The notes under the pieces: generated by a model
What the model saw: only the letters and a program-made list of their open reading frames with translations
Database searches by the model: none
What the model was told of the DNA's origin: nothing
In this document: positions 6,976 through 14,304 of the stretch, piece by piece
How the letters are laid out: the number at the start of each line of letters is the position of its first letter
Numbering within the stretch: the stretch's first letter is position 1
Made by a program: the position numbers and the translations under genes
Assembly (NCBI GenBank): GCA_023409755.1
Contig: JAEYRA010000105.1
Span: forward strand, 1 to 19,586
Direction of reading: 5' to 3'
DNA: 19,586 bases
Source: Bacillota bacterium
GTDB lineage: Bacteria > Bacillota > Clostridia > Christensenellales > UMGS416

Positions 6976-7013
6976 CCTCCCGCCGAATGAATCGGCGGGA
7001 GGTTCATCTTTCT
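6976..7013 (+). terminator. Probable terminator of the oad operon
   Basis: A perfect 10-bp stem, CCTCCCGCCG (6976-6985) with CGGCGGGAGG (6993-7002), has a 7-nt loop. A pyrimidine-rich tail TTCATCTTTCT follows on the plus strand. On the minus strand the tail is purine-rich, so it best fits termination of the plus-strand decarboxylase operon, about 225 nt after oadB. The tail is not a pure T run. Confidence 0.6.
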
Positions 7014-7025
7014 GTGCCCGTTCTT

Positions 7026-7065
7026 GGGGAAACGGGAGCGGAACCCAACCACAAACCCGTTCCCC
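7026..7065 (-). terminator. Hairpin just after the sugar operon
   Basis: GGGGAAACGGG (7026-7036) pairs with CCCGTTCCCC (7056-7065), with one bulged base and a 19-nt loop. It lies 5 nt past the aldolase stop on the minus strand. No T run follows, so its role as a terminator is uncertain. Confidence 0.4.
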
Positions 7066-7070
7066 GGGGA

Positions 7071-7919
7071 CTACGCCCGCCCGCTGCTGCCCAGCATTGC
7101 CATGTGGTGGCGCACGAGGGCCGTCACGGCCTCCCGTGCGGGCTTGAAGAACGGCTTGGGGTCAAAACCGGCGGCATCCGCCGCCAGTGCCACGCGCAGG
7201 GCCGCTGTGAACACCTGCCGCAGTTCGGTGGCGTAGTTGACCTTGCAGATGCCGCGGCGCACGCACTCCCGCACGGCATCGTCGGGCACGCCGGAGGTGC
7301 CGTGCAGCACCAGCGGCACATCCACAACCGCGCGGATGGCTGACAGGCGGTCGAGATCGAGCCTTGGCTCAGCCTTGTACACCCCGTGGGCCGTGCCGAT
7401 GGCCACGGCCAGGGAGTCGATGCCGGTGACCGCCGCAAAGGCGCGGGCCTCGTCCGGGTCGGTGTAGCCGGGGTCGTCCACGTTGTGGTCATCCTCCTTG
7501 CCGCCAACCTTGCCGAGTTCGGCCTCCACCGGCACGCCATAGCCCCGGGCAGCGGCTACGCACCGGGCCGTCAGCGCGACGTTTTCCTCAAAGGGCAACT
7601 TGGACGCGTCGATCATGACGGTGGAATACCCGGCGGCCAGGGCACCCGCCACGGCGTCAAACCCGCTGCCGTGGTCGAGATGCAGGGCCACCGGCACGGT
7701 GGCTGCATCGGCCAGCGTGCGCACGATGGCATGGAACACCGCCGCCGGCGCATACCTTGCCGTCGATGACGTGGTGGCCAGGATGACCGGGGAACGCTCG
7801 GCCTCGGCGGCGGCCACCACGGCCTGGGCCATCTCCATGTTCTCAATGTTGAAGGAGCCGACGGCGTACCCGCCGGCCTGGGCTTGGAGCAGCATTTCCC
7901 TGTTGTTGACGTATGGCAT
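7071..7919 (-). CDS. Class II ketose (bis)phosphate aldolase, FbaA/GatY/KbaY-like
   Basis: This is a 282-residue zinc-dependent cytoplasmic aldolase that splits a phosphorylated ketose into dihydroxyacetone phosphate and an aldehyde. Visible motifs are HLDHG (80-84, catalytic Asp82 and zinc His83), AELGKVGG (133-140), AIGTAHGVY (173-181, zinc His178), VLHGTSGVPD (204-213, zinc His206) and KVNYATELR (226-234). The length fits the fructose/tagatose-bisphosphate group. It starts 10 nt after the fucosidase stop, with TAGGAGG overlapping that stop, and it is last in the operon. Operon context suggests a ketose 1-phosphate made by the FGGY kinase, such as a fuculose or tagatose phosphate, instead of glycolytic fructose bisphosphate; that is inference. 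It ends in TAG. Confidence 0.9.
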   Translation of the reverse strand: MPYVNNREMLLQAQAGGYAVGSFNIENMEMAQAVVAAAEAERSPVILATTSSTARYAPAAVFHAIVRTLADAATVPVALHLDHGSGFDAVAGALAAGYSTVMIDASKLPFEENVALTARCVAAARGYGVPVEAELGKVGGKEDDHNVDDPGYTDPDEARAFAAVTGIDSLAVAIGTAHGVYKAEPRLDLDRLSAIRAVVDVPLVLHGTSGVPDDAVRECVRRGICKVNYATELRQVFTAALRVALAADAAGFDPKPFFKPAREAVTALVRHHMAMLGSSGRA

Positions 7920-7929
7920 GACGGACCTC

Positions 7930-9390
7930 CTATTTGAGCGTGGCTTTCAGGCACACCGGCATGGCGCGGTCGAGCCCGGCGGGCAACTCCGCCAGCAAGG
8001 CGCCGTCCTTCTGGGTGAAGGCGGCGGGCCGGCCGGACACGGTTACTTTGGTCACCTCCCGCTCATAGAGGCGACCCAGCGTCTCGATGACGGCACGGTC
8101 GGCCTGCCCCGGGCGCATCTGGAAGGCATACACCGCGTCGCCCTTGCGGGTGAAGCGATAATCCGACGGCAGCCAGGCCGCCTTGCCCTCCTGGAAGGAG
8201 CCCCCAGCCAGTTCGGTCTTGCCCTCCTTGTGCTGGCGGTAGGGGCGGGTGCCGTGGATGCCCTCGCCGTTTGCCTCCATCCAGCCGGCCAGACGATTGA
8301 GCGTGTGGCGCGCCTCGTCGTCGATGGTGCCGTCGGGCTTCTGGGTGACGTTCAGCAACAGGTTGCCGTTCTTCGATACGATATCCACCAGCGTGTCGGC
8401 CACGTCGTCAGCTGTCTTGTAGACGTCCCGTACGTTGTAGAACCAGTCGCCGATGCTGGTGTCGTCCTGCCAGGGTCGCGGGAGCGGCTCAGCTGAGAGC
8501 CCGCGCTCAATGTCCATCACACCAATCTCGGCCACGCCCTGGGTGCGGTCCCTCACGTCATGCAGCTTCAGGTTGTACACGGCCTGGTTGCGGCCCCCAT
8601 GGCGGGCGGCGCTGCTGTTGTAGAGGTGGGCCACCAGGGCGTACCCCACCGGGCCGAAGGGCACCTCGCCGTCGGAGTAGAGCAGGTCGGGCTGGAGCTT
8701 ATCGATGGCGTCCCGGATGCGCCGGAACCAATCCTGGTGGTACTTGGGGTTGCGGGTGTACCACTGCCAGCCATTGGGGGACTCCAGCAGTTCGCTGTCG
8801 TTGTCACGGTAGAGGCTCTGGTTGGCCGGGTCAGCCCCGTCATAGGGTACGCCGGCGTAGGGGCCGGTCTTGTCGCAGCCGTGGGAGGCGCTCATCCACG
8901 TGTAGGACGCACCAAGGTGCTCCGAGAGCCCAAAGGGCATGCCGTGGCGGGCGGCCTCGGCCTTCCATAGGGCGCAGATGTCCCGCATGGGGCCGATCTT
9001 AGTGGAGTTCCACGGGTTATAGGCCGAGTCGAAGTTGTCAAAGTTGTCGTGGTGCATGGCCTGGGCCACGAAGTACCGCGCCCCGGCTTTCGCATAGAGG
9101 TCCATCAGCTCCGCCGGGTCAAAGCGCTCGGCCTTCCACAGGGGGATGAGATCCTTGTAACCAAACTTCGACGGGTGGCCGTAGGTGCGCCAATGGTAAC
9201 GGTATTGATCGGTGCCCTCCACATACATGTGGCGGGCGTACCAGTCGCCATACATCGGCACCGACGGGGGGCCCCAGTGGCTCTAGATGCCGAACTTGGC
9301 GTCCCGGAACCAGTCCGGGCACTCGAAGGTGCGCAGGCTTTCCACCGTCGGCGCAAAGGGCCCTTGGCAGATGTCCAGCTTCTCGTTCAT
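7930..9390 (-). pseudogene. GH29 alpha-L-fucosidase interrupted by an in-frame TAG at codon 36
   Basis: The frame from ATG 9390 to the TAG at 7932-7930 spans 486 codons before the terminal stop and reads as a GH29 fucosidase. The ATG has a strong GGAGG site and overlaps the previous stop (ATGA). Codon 36, at 9285-9283, is TAG. The context FRDAKFGI-stop-SHWGP shows it replaces the conserved Trp of the FGIWxHWG motif (TGG to TAG, one base). The rest is intact: YGDWYARHMYVEG, HHDNFDNFDS (His113/114), LLYSDGEVPFG with the likely nucleophile Asp240, and the typical NGNLLLNVTQKPDGTI end of the barrel. No signal peptide is seen, so the enzyme would be cytoplasmic. Restart at GTG 9261 or ATG 9255 would lose the first barrel strand and has no ribosome site. 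It may be a pseudogene, a read-through gene or a sequencing error. Confidence 0.88.
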
Positions 9391-10418
9391 CGTCTTTCCT
9401 CCATTCCGGCAATGGTGCCGTCCTCGTCCCACAGGTCATGCCAGTCGGTCGCGCCATCCCACAGGAACACCTGGCCCTTGATGAGCCGGCAGTTGCGGTC
9501 CACGGCGGCGAGCGCGGCCATCTCGTCCCCGGTCAGCGGGTCTTCGGTCACGGCGCGCAGGTTGGCGGTGTACTGCGCCGCTTTGGTGGCAAAGGGAATG
9601 GGCACCTGCCCGCGCTGCACCGCCCACTTCAGGCACACCACCGCCGGGTGGACGCCGTGTGCCCGGGCGATGCGCACCACGACCGGGTCGTCGGTGTCAG
9701 CAACGTCATCGGCGGTGCGGTCGCGCTCGGGGCGGCTGGGCGACCCGATGGGGCAGTACCCAATGGGCAGGATGTTGCGCTGCGTGCAGTAGGCAAACAG
9801 CTCCGGCTGCTGGAAGCAGGGGTGCAGCTCCATCTCGTTGGCCGAGGGAGGAATGCGGCAATCGCGCAGCAGCCCCTCGAGCTTGGGAATCGTCATGTTG
9901 GAGGTGCCGATGTGCCGCACCAGCCCACGGCGCACCAGCTGCTCCATTTGGTACCACGTCTCCAGGTACCGCTCGTGCAGGTAGGGTTTGGCGTCGGGGT
10001 TGTGGTAGTCCGGCGGGGCGCCTACGGGGTGGAAATTGGGAAACGGCCAGTGCACCAAGAAGAGGTCAAGGACCTCCAGGCCCAGGTCCTTGAGCGACTG
10101 AGCGCAGGAGAGCAGCACGTCGCCCTTGCCGTGCCGGTCGTTCCACACCTTGGAGGTGAGGAAGAGTTCCTCCCGCCGCACGCCGGCGGCCATGGCCCGG
10201 CGCAGGGCGTCGCCCACCAGCGCCTCGTTGCCGTAGACCGCCGCGCAGTCAATGAGCCGGTAGCCCACCCCAATGGCCCCCTCCACAGCGGTGGCGACCT
10301 CCGCCCCGGTGTAGCGGTCGGAGCCGAAGGTACCCAACCCAATGGCGGGTAGGGTGTCGCCCCCGCGCAGCGCCCTGCGGGGGACACGGACGGGGTCAAT
10401 GCGTTCTTGGGTGTCCAT
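9387..10418 (-). CDS. Aldo-keto reductase
   Basis: This is a 343-residue NAD(P)H-dependent TIM-barrel oxidoreductase of the cytoplasm. The catalytic tetrad is visible: Asp57 (RLIDCAAVYGNE), Tyr62, Lys90 (LTSKVWN) and His123 (LVHWPFP). The family signature GYRLIDCAAVYGNE and the HIGTSNMTIPKLEGLL segment place it with aldose-reductase-like members. Residues 124-150 contain a longer loop (NFHPVGAPPDYHNPD), common in sugar-active members. The ATG at 10418 follows AAGGAGGATGCC. It lies 20 nt after the polyol dehydrogenase and its stop overlaps the fucosidase start. Between a glycosidase and a polyol dehydrogenase, reducing a free aldose to its polyol is the natural guess; the substrate is not shown by sequence. 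Confidence 0.9.
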   Translation of the reverse strand: MDTQERIDPVRVPRRALRGGDTLPAIGLGTFGSDRYTGAEVATAVEGAIGVGYRLIDCAAVYGNEALVGDALRRAMAAGVRREELFLTSKVWNDRHGKGDVLLSCAQSLKDLGLEVLDLFLVHWPFPNFHPVGAPPDYHNPDAKPYLHERYLETWYQMEQLVRRGLVRHIGTSNMTIPKLEGLLRDCRIPPSANEMELHPCFQQPELFAYCTQRNILPIGYCPIGSPSRPERDRTADDVADTDDPVVVRIARAHGVHPAVVCLKWAVQRGQVPIPFATKAAQYTANLRAVTEDPLTGDEMAALAAVDRNCRLIKGQVFLWDGATDWHDLWDEDGTIAGMEERR

Positions 10419-10438
10419 GGCATCCTCCTTCTGTTTCC

Positions 10439-11485
10439 TCAGTCATTCACCAACATGATCTTGCCCTTGACCGCGCCGGGGGTTTGGTAGAGCGCAAACC
10501 CCTCTGCAATGCGTGCCAGTGGCAGGTGACGGAAGATGAGCCCCTCATCAAAGCCCAGGGAGCCATTGGCAAAGCAATGGGCCGTCAGTTCCCACTCCCG
10601 CCCCGGGAAGGGGGCGCTGTAGCTCATCCACGAGCCGGTCAGGGTAAATTCCTTTCGCAGCATCAGTTCCAGCACCTTGGGGGGCAGCGTCAGGTCGCGG
10701 GTCGGCGTGCCAATGAAGCACACCCCCGCCTTATTGGCCGCCATCTCAAAGGCCAGGGCCATCGTGCCCGCAGCCCCGGCGGTCTCATACACAAAGCCGA
10801 AGCCCCGGCCATCGGTCAATTCTAGCGCAACCTCCCGGAAACCGGGATCGGTAGTGTTGACGGTGGCGTCGGCCCCCAGCCGCCGCGCCAGCGCCAGCCG
10901 GTCGTCATCGAGGTCAAGCACCACGACCCGCCGCGCGCCGAAGATGCGTGCCCACTGGGCGGTGAAGAGCCCGATGGTGCCCCCGCCCAGGATGGCCACA
11001 TCTTCCCCCCCACGGTACCCCACCCGCATGAGGCCGTGCAGAGCCACGGTGGAGGGTTCAAAGAACGCGGCCTGCTCAAAGCTGACGCCGGTGCCAAAGG
11101 GCACGACGTTGCGGGCAGGAGCTTTGACGTACTCCGCAAAGCTGCCCGGCACGCGGGAACCGATGAAGCTGTAGTGCCGGCAGAGGGCGTAGTCGCCGCG
11201 CTGGCAGTCGGCACAGGTGTGGCAGGGGATGAGCGGCGCGGCGGTCACCCGGTCACCGGGGGCCACGTTGGTCACGCCTGCGCCCACAGCGGCCACCTCG
11301 CCCGAAAACTCGTGCCCCAGCACGATGGGGTAGTAGTGCGCGCCGCGGTGCAGCACCCGGGGCACATCCGACCCGCAGATGCCGGTGGCGCGCACACGGA
11401 TGAGCACCTCCCCCGGCTCCAGCACGGGCGTGGGGAATTCCTCCCAACGCAGGTCTTCGTTGGCATGCAGCACCGCTGCCTTCAT
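10439..11485 (-). CDS. Zinc-dependent polyol dehydrogenase, galactitol-1-phosphate/sorbitol dehydrogenase-like
   Basis: This is a 348-residue medium-chain dehydrogenase. Catalytic zinc ligands appear as Cys37 (GICGSD) and His58-Glu59 (GHEFSG), with Glu143 in FFEPSTVALHG. Structural zinc cysteines are 88, 91, 94 and 102 (CHTCADCQRGDYALC). The Rossmann glycine motif is LGGGTIG (166-172), and an Asp at the end of the next strand (VVVLDLDD) favours NAD. The segments HYSFIGSRVPGSFAEYV and PGREWELTAHCFANG resemble GatD-type enzymes. The start ATG overlaps the kinase stop (ATGA) and follows GGAGGAGG. It would oxidise a polyol or polyol phosphate to a ketose. There is no PTS or galactitol gene nearby, so a free polyol is more likely. 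Confidence 0.9.
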   Translation of the reverse strand: MKAAVLHANEDLRWEEFPTPVLEPGEVLIRVRATGICGSDVPRVLHRGAHYYPIVLGHEFSGEVAAVGAGVTNVAPGDRVTAAPLIPCHTCADCQRGDYALCRHYSFIGSRVPGSFAEYVKAPARNVVPFGTGVSFEQAAFFEPSTVALHGLMRVGYRGGEDVAILGGGTIGLFTAQWARIFGARRVVVLDLDDDRLALARRLGADATVNTTDPGFREVALELTDGRGFGFVYETAGAAGTMALAFEMAANKAGVCFIGTPTRDLTLPPKVLELMLRKEFTLTGSWMSYSAPFPGREWELTAHCFANGSLGFDEGLIFRHLPLARIAEGFALYQTPGAVKGKIMLVND

Positions 11486-13029
11486 GTGGGTTCCTCCTCC
11501 CCGGTCACGGCGTCCAGCCGCGCCATCAGGTCATGGGTTCGCTCGTAAAGTGCCCGGTACAGCTCATAATACCGCTCATAGAGGGAATGCCGCCCCTCAT
11601 CCGGCCTGTGGGTGCGGGCGATGCGCACGGTGCGGGCGACGGCTTCCTCAAACCCACCGTACACCCCCACGCCCACGCCCGCCAACACCGCCGCGCCCAG
11701 CGTGGTGGCGGTGTCACTGGCCGGCACATGGATGACCTTACCCGTCACGTCGCTCTTGATTTGCGTCCACACCTCGCTGTTGGCCGACCCGCCCATGGCG
11801 TTGAGGGCATCCACGGTCACGCCGGTCTCGTAGGCCGTTTGCAGGTTGTGCTCCAGCGCGAAGGCCACGCCCTCCATCACTGCGCGGATGGTATGGGCAC
11901 GGGTTTTCTCATACCCCAGGCCAAAGAACATGCCCTTGGCGTGGCGGTCCCACAGGGGGGAGCGTTCCCCCGCCAGGTAGGGCAGGAAGAGAAGCCCCCC
12001 TGCCCCCGGCGGCACGCCTGCGGCTTCCTCGCTCATGCGCGCAAACACCTCCGGCCCGCCCGCCGCGGCCAGTTGTTCCTCGGCCGCGCCGAACTCCTGC
12101 CGGAACCAGCGCAGCGCCCCGCCGCCCCCGACGGTGCCGCCCTGCAGCAGCCACTGGCCGGGCACCACGTGCTGGCCCAGAATGAGCCGCCGGTGCCCCC
12201 GTGGGCGGTCCTGGCAGATGCTCATGCCGCCGGCCATTCCGCCCTGCTCCTGGGTTTGGCCGGGGCGGCACACCCCGGCCCCCAGCGTGCCGCAGCAGGC
12301 ATCCAGCCCGCCGGCCACCACCGGGGTGCCCACCGGCAGGCCGGTGAGCTCCGCCGCGCGGGCCGTCACCGTGCCCACGACCTCCTGGCAGGGCACGAGC
12401 TCCGGCAGCTTCTCCCGCGGGAGGCCCAGGGCATCGCAGAGGGCATCGTCCCAGGTGCCTTTGGCCATGTCAAAGGCGTGGACGCCGTAGCCCTGGCTAA
12501 GGTCGTGGGTGGCACGGCCCGTCAGCCGCAGCACCACGAAAGCATTGCTCTGCAGGTACCACCGGGTCTGCCGGTGCACATCGGGCTGGTGCCGGGCAAA
12601 CCACAGAATCTTGGCCGTGGTGTAGGTGGGCTCCAGCGCGTTGCCGCTGACGGCAAAGATGCGCTCGGCCCCCACCCGCTCGGCGGCCTGCTGTGCCAGG
12701 TCGGCGGCACGGGTGTCCATCCAGATGGGGGTGCGGGCCAGCACCCGGCCCTGCCCATCCACCGGGATGGCCGACCAGCTCTGGCCGTCCACCCCCACCC
12801 CGGCGATGGCAGCACCCGCCACCCCCGGCGCGCCCAGCACCTGCCGCAGGGCCTGGCAGACCCCCTGCCACCATTCGTCGGCGTCCTGCTCGGCCCAGCC
12901 CGGCATGGGGTGGTACACCGGCCAGGGCACGGTGGCCTGGGCGACCGCCGTGCCGTCGGGGCGGAAGGCCGCCGCCTTGCAGGCCGAGGTCCCCACGTCA
13001 ATGCCAATAAGTAATTTCTCCATCGTCAT
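11482..13029 (-). CDS. FGGY-family carbohydrate kinase, xylulokinase-like
   Basis: This is a 515-residue ATP-dependent sugar kinase of the FGGY family. The N-terminal phosphate loop is GIDVGTSACKAA (9-20). WAEQDADEWW (45-54) and GVDGQSWSAIPVDGQG (79-94) are typical. The catalytic Asp is probably Asp243 in GGLDACCGTLGAG. GGSANSEVWTQIKSDVTGKV, in the C-terminal domain, matches the second FGGY signature. The ATG at 13029 overlaps the LacI stop (ATGA); an ATG two codons later (13023) is an equally good start, since GGGAGGGAGG precedes both. The C-terminus overlaps the dehydrogenase start. Family members use xylulose, fuculose, ribulose and others; here the ketose made by the neighbouring dehydrogenase is the likely substrate, by inference. 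Confidence 0.9.
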   Translation of the reverse strand: MTMEKLLIGIDVGTSACKAAAFRPDGTAVAQATVPWPVYHPMPGWAEQDADEWWQGVCQALRQVLGAPGVAGAAIAGVGVDGQSWSAIPVDGQGRVLARTPIWMDTRAADLAQQAAERVGAERIFAVSGNALEPTYTTAKILWFARHQPDVHRQTRWYLQSNAFVVLRLTGRATHDLSQGYGVHAFDMAKGTWDDALCDALGLPREKLPELVPCQEVVGTVTARAAELTGLPVGTPVVAGGLDACCGTLGAGVCRPGQTQEQGGMAGGMSICQDRPRGHRRLILGQHVVPGQWLLQGGTVGGGGALRWFRQEFGAAEEQLAAAGGPEVFARMSEEAAGVPPGAGGLLFLPYLAGERSPLWDRHAKGMFFGLGYEKTRAHTIRAVMEGVAFALEHNLQTAYETGVTVDALNAMGGSANSEVWTQIKSDVTGKVIHVPASDTATTLGAAVLAGVGVGVYGGFEEAVARTVRIARTHRPDEGRHSLYERYYELYRALYERTHDLMARLDAVTGEEEPT

Positions 13030-14045
13030 GCCTCCCTCCCCACCGCCGGCGGCCCCACGGACGCCCCCGGCACCAGCGTCGTGTGCAGCCGGGTAAGCGC
13101 CGGCAAACCCTCGTCGTCACCCGCCATGCGCCGCAGAAGGAGCGCCGCCGCCGCGTCGCCCAGTTCCTCCATCGGCTGAGCCACCATGGTCAGCGCCGGC
13201 TTCACCACGGCGGAGAGCTGCAGGTTATCAAACCCCACGAACGACAGGTCATCGGGGAAGCGCAGGCCGCGCTCGTTGGCGGCCATCACCGCGCCCAGCG
13301 TCATCTCGTAGTTCGTCACAAACACCGCCGTAGGCCGTACGGGGCCATCCACCAGCGCGCCAAAGAGCCGGTAGCCGCTGTCGAGGTCATAGTTGCCCCG
13401 CCCCACCAGTGCCTCGTCCAGCGGGAGTCCCGCCTCCGCCAGCGCCTGGGCATACCCCTGGTACCGCTCCCGGGCCGTAAAGGCACCATCGGGCCCGCAG
13501 ACGATGCCGATGCGCCGGTGCCCCAGGGCGATAAGCCGCCCCACCGCCGCCCGCGCCGCGCCGCTGTTATCCACCAGCACGGTGTCGCAGCGGTGGTCGG
13601 GCAGCGGCCGGTCCACCAGCACCGCCGGGATGCCCCGGGCGGTCAGCTCCGCCAGCCCCGGTAGCGGCCCGCCGGAGGGCAGCAGCACTATGCCGTCCAC
13701 CTGCCGGCTGGCCAGGAAGGTGAGCTTCTCCCCCTCGCGCCGGGCGTCGCCGCCGCAGTCGCACACGATGAGGCTGTAGCCCCGGGCCGTCAGCACGTCC
13801 TCCAGGCGAGAGAGGATGGTCATGCAAAAGACGCTGCGCAGGTCTGTCACCAGGGCCCCCACGGTCATGGTGCGGTTCGTCTTCAGCCCCCGGGCCGCCA
13901 CGTTGGCGCGGTAACCGAGTTCCTCCACCGCGCGGGCGATGCGCTCGCGGTTTTCCTCCCGCACATTGCCGCCGTTGAGGTATTTGGAGATGGTGGCAAT
14001 CGACAGCCCCGTCGCCCGGGCCACGTCCTTGATCGTTGCGTTCAT
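13026..14045 (-). CDS. LacI-family transcriptional repressor
   Basis: This is a 339-residue regulator. Residues 3-50 are the LacI helix-turn-helix and hinge (TIKDVARATGLSIATISKYL, then ELGYRANVAARGLKTNRT). Residues 60-335 are a periplasmic-binding-like effector domain, with VGALVTDLRSVFCMTILSRL at its start and FVGFDNLQLS near the end. It is the first gene of the operon and its stop overlaps the kinase start by 4 nt, so it is co-transcribed and probably autoregulated. An 18-bp palindrome matching the LacI-family operator type lies 15 bp upstream of its ATG. The effector is likely a sugar, polyol or sugar phosphate of the pathway. Confidence 0.93.
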   Translation of the reverse strand: MNATIKDVARATGLSIATISKYLNGGNVREENRERIARAVEELGYRANVAARGLKTNRTMTVGALVTDLRSVFCMTILSRLEDVLTARGYSLIVCDCGGDARREGEKLTFLASRQVDGIVLLPSGGPLPGLAELTARGIPAVLVDRPLPDHRCDTVLVDNSGAARAAVGRLIALGHRRIGIVCGPDGAFTARERYQGYAQALAEAGLPLDEALVGRGNYDLDSGYRLFGALVDGPVRPTAVFVTNYEMTLGAVMAANERGLRFPDDLSFVGFDNLQLSAVVKPALTMVAQPMEELGDAAAALLLRRMAGDDEGLPALTRLHTTLVPGASVGPPAVGREA

Positions 14046-14059
14046 GGCACCTCGCTCTG

Positions 14060-14077
14060 GCGCGAAACGTTTCGCGC
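14060..14077. promoter_or_regulatory. LacI-family operator
   Basis: GCGCGAAACGTTTCGCGC is a perfect 18-bp palindrome with the central CG and AAACGTTT core usual for LacI-family sites. It begins about 3 nt past the predicted transcription start (near 14080, minus strand), so bound repressor would block the promoter at 14087-14115. Confidence 0.8.
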
Positions 14078-14086
14078 TCTAGCCCC

Positions 14087-14115
14087 ATTGTAACAAGCAG
14101 GAGTAATGGCGTCAA
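14087..14115 (-). promoter_or_regulatory. Promoter of the LacI-FGGY-fucosidase operon
   Basis: On the minus strand, TTGACG (14115-14110) and TACAAT (14092-14087) have the ideal 17-nt spacer. The start would be near 14080, about 35 nt before the repressor ATG. The operator overlaps the first transcribed bases. The 145 nt upstream, to 14260, show no gene. Confidence 0.75.
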
Positions 14116-14261
14116 GGCGTTGCACCCTCCCCTGCCGTCTCTCTCACCAAGGCACACCAGCCGGACACCCGCGCCGCAAGCCACGGACACGGACGCCGCC
14201 ACCTCAAAGCCCAGAGTCACGCTTACCCCATGACGTGCCATCGTGCCGGGCCAGCACAGCA

Positions 14262-14289
14262 CGAAGGCCCGCCGATTGGCGGGCCTTCG
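14262..14289 (-). terminator. Strong hairpin after the secreted-protein gene
   Basis: CGAAGGCCCGCC (14262-14273) and GGCGGGCCTTCG (14278-14289) form a perfect 12-bp stem with a 4-nt loop, 15 nt past the stop of the minus-strand gene at 14305. It has no T run on either side. Position and stability suggest a 3' end or termination structure; sequence alone cannot prove it. Confidence 0.55.
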
Positions 14290-14304
14290 CAGGGTTCTGG
14301 TTGC

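Larger units (their letters stand above)
6752..7070. other. Gene-free stretch rich in inverted repeats between convergent operons
   Basis: These 319 nt lie between the ends of oadB and the aldolase gene and contain no credible gene on either strand. They hold four separate fold-back structures: 6759-6828, 6858-6888, 6976-7002 and 7026-7065. Stretches such as 6940-6975 are T- and pyrimidine-rich, unlike the coding neighbours. The short open frames here lack ribosome binding sites. Part of the region is terminator sequence for the two converging operons; the rest looks like extragenic repeat DNA or a structured RNA. Confidence 0.6.

Noticed and set aside
7071..9390. Genome-wide reassignment of UAG to an amino acid to explain the fucosidase TAG
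   Set aside because: The aldolase and the fucosidase itself end in TAG at family-typical lengths, so UAG works as a stop here.
11533..13014. 493-codon plus-strand open frame opposite the FGGY kinase
   Set aside because: It mirrors the kinase gene on the other strand. The translation is low-complexity and rich in His, Pro, Gly and Arg, with no family match.
13567..14262. 231-codon minus-strand frame spanning the start of the LacI gene
   Set aside because: It is out of frame with the clear LacI gene and would include the promoter and operator in its coding part.
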